From: an uncultured Muribaculaceae bacterium
Lineage (GTDB): Bacteria > Bacteroidota > Bacteroidia > Bacteroidales > Muribaculaceae
Assembly (NCBI GenBank): GCA_910584495.1
Contig: CAJUAR010000069.1
Coordinates: 1-15,990 of the forward strand
Length of the DNA: 15,990 nt
Direction: 5' to 3'
Every line of letters starts with the position of its first letter. Position 1 is the first letter of the stretch. The notes under the pieces are model-generated. The model did no database searches, had not been told where the DNA came from, and saw only the letters and a list, made by a program, of their open reading frames with translations. Both the position numbers and the translations under genes were made by a program. Below are positions 7,150 through 13,307 of this stretch, one piece after another.

Positions 7150-9132
7150 ATGGAAAAAGTAAAAACTAATCCCGACCTTCCGGTGGCCGATGTCGACCCC
7201 GTCGACCTGCCGGAAAACGCCTTCGTTGAGCTGGGCGACAACGAGGAGTACCGGCCCGTCATGCACCCTGCACGCGACTATGCCGAGGTTACTCCCTACT
7301 CTGTGACTGTCGGTCTGATTCTCGCTGTTATTTTCAGCGCGGCCGCTGCATACTTGGGCCTCAAAGTAGGTCAGGTGTTCGAAGCCGCCATTCCCATTGC
7401 CATCATCGCCGTGGGCCTGTCGGCACGTCTCAAAAAGAAAGATGCCCTTGGGCAGAACGTCATAATCCAGTCGATAGGCGCATGTTCGGGCGTGATTGTT
7501 GCCGGTACCATCTTCACCCTTCCGGCTCTCTACATCCTGCAGGCCTCACATCCCGAAATCACCGTCAACTTCATCGAAGTGTTCCTGAGCTCGCTCTTCG
7601 GCGGCGTGCTCGGCATACTGTTCTTCATTCCATTCCGCAAATATTTTGTCAAGGACATGCACGGCAAATATCCCTTCCCCGAGGCCACGGCCACCACGCA
7701 GGTGCTCATCAGCGGCCAGAGTGCGGGCGAGGGTGCCGGCGGCCAGGCCAAACTGCTCGTTGTCGCTTCGCTGGTGGGCGGTATCTACGACTACATTGTT
7801 GCCACCTTCGGCTGGTGGAGCGACGTTGTCACCACCACGGCCTACAGCTGGGGCCAGGCTCTTGCCGATAAAACCAAATTTGTATTTTCGTGCAACACAG
7901 GGGCCGCAGTTCTCGGCCTGGGCTATATTGTAGGTCTCAAATATGCCTTCGTCATCTTTGCCGGCTCCATCTTTGTGTGGTGGTTCGTCATTCCTCTGAT
8001 GGGCACATACGGCAGTCCTGAGATTGCCGCCATGTCGTCGGCTCAGATTTTTGCCGAATATGCCCGTATGATAGGTATCGGCGGTATTGCCATGGCCGGC
8101 ATCATCGGCATCGTCAAGTCGCGCAGCATCATTGGCCAGGCTGTGGGTCTGGCAGCCCGCGAGCTCAAGGGCCAGCAGAGCACTCAGAAGGCCGTGCGCT
8201 GGCAGCTCGACATTTCGATGAAACATATTGCCTATTTCACCGCCATAGCCCTTGTCGGCGTGCTCCTCTTCTTCTGGTTCGGCGTTATCCACACCTTCTG
8301 GCAGGCCCTTGTCGCATGGCTCGTGGTCACTGTCATAGCTTTCCTTTTCACCACTGTTGCCGCCAACGCCATTGCAATTGTGGGCAGCAATCCCGTGAGC
8401 GGCATGACGCTGATGACGCTCATCATCGCCTCGGGTGTGTTTGTGGCCATAGGGCTCAACGGCACATCGGGCATTGTTGCAGCCATGGTGCTCGGCGGCG
8501 TGGTATGCACGGCGCTGTCGATGGCCGGTGGTTTTGTCACCGACCTCAAAATTGGCTACTGGCTCGGTTCCACACCCCGTAAGCAGGAAACATGGAAATT
8601 CCTCGGCACTCTCGTGTCGGCAGCCACGGTGGGCGGTGTGATGCTCATGCTCAACAAGGTGTATGGCTTCACCGACCCCAACATTCTTGCCGCACCCCAG
8701 GCCAACGCCATGGCCAAGGTCATCGAACCCATGATGATGGGCGGAGCCACACCCTGGACGCTCTATATCGTTGGCGCAATCCTTGCTCTGATTCTCAACT
8801 GGCTCGGCGTTCCGGCCCTTGCGTTCTGTCTGGGCATGTTCCTGCCCCTGCAGCTCAACACTCCCATGCTTGTGGGCGGCCTGGTGTCGTGGTTCGTAGG
8901 CCGTAGCTCCAAGGATCCCGCAGTGAGCAAAGCTCGCACCGACCGCGGCACCCTTATTGCCTCGGGCCTCATTGCAGGCGGAGCCCTCTTCGGCGTGTTT
9001 GCTGCCATCACAATTTTCTGCGGCGTGCCCGTGCCCACGAACGGAGGTGAGTTCACCCCGCAGATTCTCGGCCTCGTTGCCTATGCTGCCCTGATTACAT
9101 TCCTCTACATCAGTTCTAAAAAAGCTAAATAA
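7150..9132 (+). CDS. OPT-family oligopeptide transporter
   Basis: This 660-residue polytopic inner-membrane protein begins with a soluble, acidic N-terminus. The first membrane segment and the following YLGLKVGQVFEAAIPIAI match the conserved start of the OPT family. Other recognisable stretches are the NVIIQSIGACSGVIVAGTIF segment, KYPFPEATATTQVLISGQ, and the long hydrophobic C-terminal half ending LGLVAYAALITFLYISSKKA. OPT proteins are secondary transporters for oligopeptides or metal chelates; the substrate is not given by the sequence. The gene starts 15 nt after mltD, which suggests co-transcription, and uptake of cell-wall-derived peptides is one speculative reading. Its stop is one base from the MATE frame. 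Long antisense open frames here are shadows of the GC-rich code. Confidence 0.93.
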   Translation: MEKVKTNPDLPVADVDPVDLPENAFVELGDNEEYRPVMHPARDYAEVTPYSVTVGLILAVIFSAAAAYLGLKVGQVFEAAIPIAIIAVGLSARLKKKDALGQNVIIQSIGACSGVIVAGTIFTLPALYILQASHPEITVNFIEVFLSSLFGGVLGILFFIPFRKYFVKDMHGKYPFPEATATTQVLISGQSAGEGAGGQAKLLVVASLVGGIYDYIVATFGWWSDVVTTTAYSWGQALADKTKFVFSCNTGAAVLGLGYIVGLKYAFVIFAGSIFVWWFVIPLMGTYGSPEIAAMSSAQIFAEYARMIGIGGIAMAGIIGIVKSRSIIGQAVGLAARELKGQQSTQKAVRWQLDISMKHIAYFTAIALVGVLLFFWFGVIHTFWQALVAWLVVTVIAFLFTTVAANAIAIVGSNPVSGMTLMTLIIASGVFVAIGLNGTSGIVAAMVLGGVVCTALSMAGGFVTDLKIGYWLGSTPRKQETWKFLGTLVSAATVGGVMLMLNKVYGFTDPNILAAPQANAMAKVIEPMMMGGATPWTLYIVGAILALILNWLGVPALAFCLGMFLPLQLNTPMLVGGLVSWFVGRSSKDPAVSKARTDRGTLIASGLIAGGALFGVFAAITIFCGVPVPTNGGEFTPQILGLVAYAALITFLYISSKKAK

Positions 9133-9133
9133 C

Positions 9134-10426
9134 ACGAAAAAGCTCAATCGCGAGATTCTTGCCATAGCACTGCCGGCAATAGTCTCGAACATCACAACGC
9201 CGCTCCTTGGTCTGGCCGATGTTGCAATCACCGGCCATATAGGAGCGGCGCTATACATAGGTGCCATTGCCGTGGGGGGCAGCATATTCAACATGCTATA
9301 TTGGCTCTGCGGCTTTCTCCGCATGGGCACCACGGGGCTCACGGCACGTGCTGTGGGTGCGGGCGACTTCCATGCTTCCGCAACCACGCTCTACCGAAGC
9401 CTTGCTCTGGCGCTTACCATGGGCTTGCTGCTTTTGCTGCTGAGCCGTCCCATTGCCGACGTGGTGCTCCGATTTATGGACGCCGACGGCGATACTGCCG
9501 CTTTGGCGACAACATATTTCCGCATCTGCATCTTCGGGGCTCCGGCTGTGATGGTCTCCTACACCATGTCGGGCTGGTTCTTGGGAATGCAGAACTCGCG
9601 GGCGCAGATGTGGGTGGCAATTGCAACAAATGTCATCAACATTGCTGCCAGCGCAACATTGGTCTTCGGTTTAGGATGGAAAATTGAAGGTGTGGCCACA
9701 GGCACGCTCGTGGCCCAGTGGGCGGGAGCTGCCGTAGCTGCCGCTGTTATTATGGTGAAATATCATCCGGCATTGCCGCCCCTGCGCGAGATTTTCGCCA
9801 TTAAACCTCTTCTGAGTTTTTTCCGCATCAACACTGATATCTTCCTTCGCACGGCATGCCTGGTTGCGGTAACTTTGTGGTTCACCCATGCCGGTGCTCT
9901 TCAGGGCAACGACATACTTGCCGCCAACGCTCTGCTGATGCAGCTTTTCATGCTCTTTTCGTTCTTTATGGATGGTTTTGCCTTTGCCGGCGAGGCTCTT
10001 GGCGGCAAATACGACGGCCGTAGCGACAGCTCGTCATTGCAAAGCCTCATACGCTCGCTCTTGCTCATCGGATTGTGCGGGGCCGTGCTTTTCGGCGCGC
10101 TCTATGCCGCCGCCGGCGAATTGATAATCAGCCTTCTTTCCGACAATTCCACGGTGCGCAGCGTTGCCGTGCGCTATCTTCCATGGGCTGTGGCTGTGCC
10201 GCTGTGCGGATTTTTGGCCTTTGTGTGGGATGGCATTTTTGTGGGGCAAGTGCGTACACGCGCCATGCTTGTATCCATGGCCGTGGCAATGGCTGTTTTC
10301 TTCGCCCTATATTTCTCCTTAGGACCCTGTATGGCCAACCACGGCTTGTGGCTCGCTTTCGATGCCTATCTGCTTGTGAGAGGGGCAGTTGAGTGGTGGA
10401 TTTATGTCAAAATTAAAAACTGTTAA
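9134..10426 (+). CDS. MATE family (DinF-like) multidrug/cation exporter, start codon ACG or unresolved
   Basis: The frame encodes a twelve-helix MATE transporter of the DinF branch, which exports organic cations or drugs in exchange for Na+ or H+. The conserved N-terminus NREILAIALPAIVSNITTPL then LADVAITGHIG lies upstream of the first conventional start (GTG at 9272). That GTG would remove the first helix (about 40 residues). Reading back, the frame runs to a TGA at 9092-9094 without ATG, GTG or TTG. ACG at 9134 occurs exactly where family members have their Met (ACG AAA AAG CTC AAT CGC GAG), one base after the OPT stop, in an A-rich context. From there the protein is 430 residues, normal for the family. 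The rest is intact (GFLRMGTTGLTARAVGAGDF), so I read it as functional with a rare or mutated start. Confidence 0.85.
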   Translation, partial: TKKLNREILAIALPAIVSNITTPLLGLADVAITGHIGAALYIGAIAVGGSIFNMLYWLCGFLRMGTTGLTARAVGAGDFHASATTLYRSLALALTMGLLLLLLSRPIADVVLRFMDADGDTAALATTYFRICIFGAPAVMVSYTMSGWFLGMQNSRAQMWVAIATNVINIAASATLVFGLGWKIEGVATGTLVAQWAGAAVAAAVIMVKYHPALPPLREIFAIKPLLSFFRINTDIFLRTACLVAVTLWFTHAGALQGNDILAANALLMQLFMLFSFFMDGFAFAGEALGGKYDGRSDSSSLQSLIRSLLLIGLCGAVLFGALYAAAGELIISLLSDNSTVRSVAVRYLPWAVAVPLCGFLAFVWDGIFVGQVRTRAMLVSMAVAMAVFFALYFSLGPCMANHGLWLAFDAYLLVRGAVEWWIYVKIKNC

Positions 10427-10583
10427 AGGAGCATGTGCCACACTTGGCCTGTTTGTACTATAACTAAGTAGCATTTTGTCACAAGATAGTGTTGTTTGCA
10501 AGCAAAATACCACTAAAACAGCCAAAAGTGCCGGGAGTAAGTAAAATAATTGTTAATACAAGAGCATTTTGTTGGCAAAAAGC

Positions 10584-10614
10584 TTGCATCATTAGCAAAT
10601 ACCCACTACCTTTG
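10584..10614 (+). promoter_or_regulatory. Promoter of putative short RNA copy B
   Basis: TACCTTTG at 10607-10614 is a perfect TAnnTTTG -7 box. TTG at 10584-10586, 20 nt upstream, is a fair -33 element. As in copy A, the box continues as TTTGCATC. It may also supply read-through transcription of the AI-2E gene. Confidence 0.62.
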
Positions 10615-10620
10615 CATCGT

Positions 10621-10715
10621 GTTTTTCATGGTATAGATTTAAGGTTAAATGGATTGGTTGTCGTGAGACAATCAATTTTTTTTTGCGCCTTGACGAAATG
10701 TTGCTGATAATCAGC
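10621..10715 (+). ncRNA. Putative short RNA or leader with intrinsic terminator, copy B
   Basis: It begins GTTTTTCATGGTATAG and continues ATTTAAGGT, one base shorter than copy A. A 10-bp hairpin with loop GTGA and a T-run follow. A second hairpin (GCTGA/TCAGC, 10703-10715) lies after the T-tract, as in copy A. The stem sequence differs from copy A while base pairing and loop are kept, which argues for selection on RNA structure. The deleted base turns the small frame of copy A into MV-stop, so a leader peptide is unlikely. It sits about 285 nt before the AI-2E gene. It could act alone or as an attenuated leader. Confidence 0.6.
10653..10684 (+). terminator. Intrinsic terminator of RNA copy B
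   Basis: Arms 10653-10662 and 10667-10676 pair over 10 bp with one G-U wobble. The loop is GTGA, and nine Ts run from 10676 to 10684. Confidence 0.74.
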
Positions 10716-10812
10716 CAACTATGATTTTCGGAGAACCTTTAGGCACCGGACGATGTTTTAATTATGCAGTCTCAGCCCTCCCGGGGGAAGACAAACATAT
10801 AAAATTTTGAAT

Positions 10813-10948
10813 TTTCGCAAGCTTTAAGGCTTGCAAAACTTAGGTTAAGGGGGTTAAAATGGTTATGAGCCTTCGGCTCGGGTTAATAATTATGAATAAA
10901 TTAACCCGTTGCTTTAGCAACATAACCTTCAAGTGAAGCTTGCGAAAC
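10813..10948. repeat. Nested palindromic element upstream of the AI-2E gene
   Basis: The ends are a perfect 12-bp inverted repeat: TTTCGCAAGCTT at 10813-10824 and AAGCTTGCGAAA at 10936-10947. Inside is a second pair, GGTTATG (10861-10867) with CATAACC (10921-10927). This encloses three hairpins: GAGCC-TTC-GGCTC (10867-10879), CGGGTTAAT with ATTAACCCG (10879-10887/10900-10908), and GTTGC-TTTA-GCAAC (10908-10921). A separate hairpin GCAAGC/GCTTGC lies at 10817-10834. The neatly abutting stems look like a multibranched RNA or a small REP/MITE-like element. It ends 20 nt before the next ATG, so it would lie in that gene's leader. Confidence 0.65.
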
Positions 10949-10967
10949 TTGAATAAAAATCATCACT

Positions 10968-12068
10968 ATGTCGTCGTTCACTTCCCGACCCTTTACTTTC
11001 GACCGCGTGGTGCGCATTGTGGCCGGTTTGCTCCTTTTAGCGGCCGCCGTATGGCTTGTGGGCTATCTGAGCAACGTCCTGCTGCCCTTCTGCCTGGCGT
11101 GCCTCATTGCCTATTTTCTCGAACCCCTTGTCGAACTCCATCAACGTTGGTTTGGCACGCGTCGGCGGGCCGTACCGGTGCTGTTCACACTCGTCGAGGC
11201 TACAGTTGTCATAGGCGTGTTGCTCTATTTCTTCATTCCTTCGGTCATCAGCGAGGTTAAACATCTCGGAGCTCTTCTGGAACGCAGCACATCGACCGAT
11301 GTCAGTGTGCCATTCGTGCCCGAGCATCTGGTCAATTCCTTGCGGAAGTGGGTGGCTACGGTCAACATTCAGGACATACTCGGGAACCAGCATTTCGAAT
11401 CGCTGCTCGATTCAAGTACCTCGTTTCTCGCGCAGGCAATCGATGTGCTTCTGCACACCCTCGAATGGCTGCTCACGTTCATCTACATCATCTTCATCCT
11501 CATCGACTACCCGAGCCTTATGTCCGGTTTCCGCAGCCTGGTGCCCCGCAAATACCGACGCGTTGTCTTTCGTGTGGGCGACGACCTCAAGAACAATATG
11601 AACCGCTATTTCCGCAGTCAGGCCCTTATTGCAGCCTGTGCCGCCGTGTTCTATTGCATCGGTTTCTCAATTGTGGGCATTCCGATGGCCATAGTCCTCG
11701 GCGTTACGGTGGGCATACTCTACATGATTCCCTATTTCCAATATGTTACCATCATCCCCGTAGCCATAGTGTGCCTCATCGATTCAATGACGGGCAGCGT
11801 GCATTTCTGGGCCGAATTCGGCCAGTGCATCCTTGTATACGCTGTGAGCCAAAGCATCTGCGACTATGTGCTCACGCCAAAAATCATGGGTAAAGCCATG
11901 GGTCTCAATCCGGCCATAATCCTCCTGTCGCTGTCTGTGTGGGGCACACTCCTGGGCATCATAGGCATGATCATCGCCCTGCCGCTCACCACCATCCTCC
12001 TGGCCTACTATCAGGAATTTATCGGCACCAGCCCGGAGCCCTCCGCCACCGCTGACGAGAAGAAATAG
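10968..12068 (+). CDS. AI-2E family (PerM/TqsA/YdiK-like) membrane transporter
   Basis: This 366-residue inner-membrane protein has paired N-terminal helices (IVAGLLLLAAAVWLVGYLSN and PFCLACLIAYFLEPLVE). A soluble middle part (about 95-155) follows, then the conserved C-terminal block: VGIPMAIVLGVTVGILYMIP, YVLTPKIMGKAMGLNPAIIL, and GIIGMIIALPLTTILLAYY. The family includes the autoinducer-2 exporter TqsA, but also sodium/proton antiporters and uncharacterised PerM proteins, so the substrate is open. Transcription is probably monocistronic: a palindromic leader lies before it and a 20-bp palindrome after it. The ATG at 10968 is the first of the frame and gives the usual short cytoplasmic start. 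Length is normal for the family. Confidence 0.92.
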   Translation: MSSFTSRPFTFDRVVRIVAGLLLLAAAVWLVGYLSNVLLPFCLACLIAYFLEPLVELHQRWFGTRRRAVPVLFTLVEATVVIGVLLYFFIPSVISEVKHLGALLERSTSTDVSVPFVPEHLVNSLRKWVATVNIQDILGNQHFESLLDSSTSFLAQAIDVLLHTLEWLLTFIYIIFILIDYPSLMSGFRSLVPRKYRRVVFRVGDDLKNNMNRYFRSQALIAACAAVFYCIGFSIVGIPMAIVLGVTVGILYMIPYFQYVTIIPVAIVCLIDSMTGSVHFWAEFGQCILVYAVSQSICDYVLTPKIMGKAMGLNPAIILLSLSVWGTLLGIIGMIIALPLTTILLAYYQEFIGTSPEPSATADEKK

Positions 12069-12099
12069 TCACGGCAGTGAAAGTCAGGTATTTAGACAG

Positions 12100-12119
12100 A
12101 TGATTATTGCAATAATCAT
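12100..12119. repeat. Perfect 20-bp palindrome after the AI-2E gene
   Basis: ATGATTATTGCAATAATCAT is identical to its reverse complement. It begins 31 nt after the AI-2E stop codon. There is no T-tract after it, so it is not a classical intrinsic terminator. It could be a 3'-end stabilising hairpin or a dimeric protein site. Confidence 0.6.
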
Positions 12120-12123
12120 TCAT

Positions 12124-12137
12124 GTTTCGCAAGCTTC
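12124..12137 (+). repeat. 14-bp repeat GTTTCGCAAGCTTC, inverted copy of the one before the AI-2E gene
   Basis: This sequence is the exact reverse complement of 10935-10948, so the AI-2E gene is bracketed by 14-bp inverted repeats. Its inner 12 bases also equal 10813-10824. The match is exact in all 14 positions. Confidence 0.6.
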
Positions 12138-12155
12138 TCAAAGAAGTACAGTTAA

Positions 12156-12378
12156 GCACCGGAGGTGCGTTGTTCCTACAACCACCGTGCGCAGCCGGTG
12201 GCCTATTGCGACACAGTCAGAGAAAGTGCAACGATAGATGCCCTGCGGATGGTTGTATATCCGCGCCGACAGTGCCACTCGTGGGGTGCTGTCAGTGCTT
12301 GCATATACGTCTCGGCGTGGGGTTCTGCGTTGCCTGTTTCGACTGTGTAGGCATGCGAGGGCCTCTAGACAGGCAACG
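12156..12378. repeat. Cluster of five stem-loops, possible structured RNA or mobile-element remnant
   Basis: Perfect inverted repeats follow one another: GCACC/GGTGC (12156-12168), CCACCG/CGGTGG (12182-12201), and GCGGAT/ATCCGC (12245-12264). Next come GACAG/CTGTC with inner CCAC/GTGG (12268-12293), and a 10-bp pair CGTTGCCTGT/ACAGGCAACG (12328-12337 with 12369-12378, loop 31 nt). The density exceeds what I see in the coding regions. No family could be named. Confidence 0.4.
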
Positions 12379-12459
12379 GATACAGACTACCCACGTCTTT
12401 TTTATCTCACACATCGAATAAACCAACACCGTATCAATCAGGGGTAGACAGCGATACAA

Positions 12460-12663
12460 CAAACTATCACTATGGTCAATCTGGTCGAGGTAGAACGGAA
12501 CACCACCTGTCACCATATAGCACTGCAACATTTCGTATCTGTCCCATGTGGTGCGACGTTTCTTAAAATATTCCTCAGTTTCTTTCAATGTGAATGGGGC
12601 AAGATAGAGCCTCCGGGTGATGCGGTTGTGCAATCCACCTCTGTTTTTGATAAGGCCTGGTTC
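12460..12663 (-). pseudogene. Fragment of an AAA-type ATP-binding protein gene (DUF234-like ATPase family)
   Basis: On the minus strand the frame reads IKNRGGLHNRITRRLYLAPF, then TLKETEEYFKKRRTTWDRYE and MLQCYMVTGGVPFYLDQID. This is the conserved middle of a family of about 500-residue AAA ATPases common in Bacteroidales. It corresponds to the end of the ATPase domain and the start of the winged-helix part. The Walker motifs and the C-terminal domain are absent. Upstream the frame hits a stop at 12664-12666. Downstream, after about 12460, the sequence no longer resembles the family, although the frame stays open to 12292. There is no proper start codon; the TTG at 12633 is internal. It is therefore a remnant, of a different ATPase family from the neighbour at 12723-13087. 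Confidence 0.7.
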
Positions 12664-12722
12664 CTATAGAGGTACTTTTTCAGTGCCCTCGCCGCGAGGC
12701 TGCGCGCTTTTAAGCTTTTAAA

Positions 12723-13087
12723 TCACAAGAACATTGTCATATATATCGGAAGGTAGAGGATGTTGCCTTCTTTGTGGAGATCTTTGGTGTAGATGAGGTA
12801 GCGTTTTTTTATCCGCGATGAGAATTTAAGGCAAAAGGCGTCTAACGAGGCATGAGCTTTATATCCCGACGATTTCACTTCGATGGGACTCACTTTATCG
12901 CCATCGGCAATAAGGAAGTCGATTTCGTAGTTATGCTTTCGGCTTTCGGTTTGGAAAGTATAATAAAAGTTTTGGCGATAGTAGATTTGCCTACTCGTCG
13001 TGCTCCTTGAATCAAAACCGCTGTTTTGCCGTTGTCGGTCTGCTTCCAGCGTAAAAGTTCATCGTATATCTTCCGTTTGAATATCAT
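12723..13087 (-). pseudogene. Internally deleted AAA_14/DUF4143 ATPase gene
   Basis: From ATG 13087 the first 41 residues are the true N-terminus of an AAA_14/DUF4143 ATPase (MIFKRKIYDELLRWKQ, then QGARRVGKSTIAKTF with the Walker A motif). At about 12965-12970 the reading frame jumps. A frame displaced by one base then encodes the family's C-terminus (FYYTFQTESRKHNYEIDFLI, KVSPIEVKSSGYKAHASLDA, IYMTMFL, stop 12723-12725). Full-length members are about 370-400 residues, so roughly 800 bp from the middle (Walker B to most of DUF4143) is missing. The original frame ends after 65 residues. The promoter is intact. The product would have no complete ATPase, so this is a deletion pseudogene. Recent loss is suggested by the well-kept ends. 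Confidence 0.82.
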
Positions 13088-13106
13088 GGCATACTTTTTT
13101 GTGTTG

Positions 13107-13138
13107 CAAAGATAGCTTGTTCTGCACGATTCTCAAAA
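13107..13138 (-). promoter_or_regulatory. Promoter of the deleted DUF4143-type ATPase gene
   Basis: On the minus strand, TTTTG (13134-13138), a 19-nt spacer and TATCTTTG (13107-13114) give a perfect -7 box and a good -33 element. The start site would be about 13-18 nt before the ATG at 13087. The spacer and -33 element are formed by the first copy of the tandem repeat, so a repeat-binding factor would directly cover the promoter. Confidence 0.7.
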
Positions 13139-13238
13139 TGTTTTGGGGAGAAATGTGCAGTAGTCTCATTTTGTTGGGGTGTTCTGCACGATTCTCAAAA
13201 TGTTTTAGGGCAAAAAGTACATGATTCTCAAAATGTTT
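13119..13238 (-). repeat. About four tandem copies of a 31-36-nt repeat overlapping a promoter
   Basis: On the plus strand the unit core is TTCTGCACGATTCTCAAAAT followed by GTTTT and GGG. Copies: 13119-13148 and 13181-13210 (29 of 30 bases identical), a degenerate copy at about 13154-13179 (TGCAGTAGTCTCATTTTGTT), and a partial copy at 13217-13238 (ATGATTCTCAAAATGTTT). Steps are about 31-36 nt, near three helical turns, with no unique spacers between. The copy nearest the gene supplies the -33 element of the ATPase promoter. Confidence 0.72.
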
Positions 13239-13249
13239 GCAGCGATGGC

Positions 13250-13287
13250 TCACAAAGAAAGTGCGCGGCCCCAGGGTCGCGCACTTT
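13250..13287 (-). terminator. Intrinsic terminator of the Spy-like gene, possibly bidirectional
   Basis: AAAGTGCGCG (13258-13267) pairs perfectly with CGCGCACTTT (13278-13287). Inner GCCC/GGGT pairs lengthen the stem to about 13 bp. On the minus strand it is followed by TTTCTTTG. It begins about 20 nt past the stop codon of 13308-13799. A TTTT after the plus-strand arm would allow weak termination in the other direction. Confidence 0.8.
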
Positions 13288-13307
13288 TAAAAGAGAGAGG
13301 AGAACTA

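Larger units (their letters stand above)
10427..10967. other. 541-bp AT-rich intergenic region between MATE and AI-2E genes
   Basis: No coding frame is credible here. It contains RNA copy B with its promoter and terminator (10584-10715) and the nested palindromic element (10813-10948), listed separately. Minor signals are a TTTGC/GCAAA hairpin at 10495-10506 and a TTTTG/CAAAA hairpin at 10567-10580. No clear terminator follows the MATE stop. Confidence 0.7.
12069..12459. other. About 390 bp without a recognisable gene, rich in inverted repeats
   Basis: Several short frames exist (for example 12122-12421 on +), but none shows recognisable domains or convincing coding character. What is visible is a 20-bp palindrome, a copy of the GTTTCGCAAGCTTC repeat and five further stem-loops, described separately. 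It may be the remains of a mobile element or a structured RNA; I cannot name it. Confidence 0.5.
13088..13307. other. 220-bp intergenic region with ATPase promoter, tandem repeats and a terminator
   Basis: All recognisable content is listed separately: promoter 13107-13138, repeats 13119-13238 and terminator 13250-13287. The only open frame (13059-13253, minus) merely translates the repeats and has no independent support. Confidence 0.6.

Noticed and set aside
7546..9387. 613-codon open frame on the minus strand opposite the OPT gene
   Set aside because: It mirrors a certain OPT-family gene, has no recognisable domains and is rich in His/Gly/Glu as expected from antisense reading of a GC-rich gene.
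12328..12378. Possible integron attC site
   Set aside because: The pair is GTTG...CAAC, opposite to the attC order of RYYYAAC...GTTRRRY. There is no integrase and no cassette structure.
12122..12421. 99-codon plus-strand frame, Cys-rich
   Set aside because: No domain, signal or family was recognised; it crosses several inverted repeats and competes with other frames of similar length in the same stretch.
13119..13238. Possible CRISPR array
   Set aside because: Repeats follow each other nearly directly, two of the four copies are degenerate, there are no unique equal-length spacers and no cas genes, and the repeats overlap a promoter.
13059..13253. 64-codon minus-strand frame with KHFENR/KHFENH repeats
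   Set aside because: It translates the promoter repeats and overlaps the ATPase start; it probably arises whenever the DNA repeat is present.
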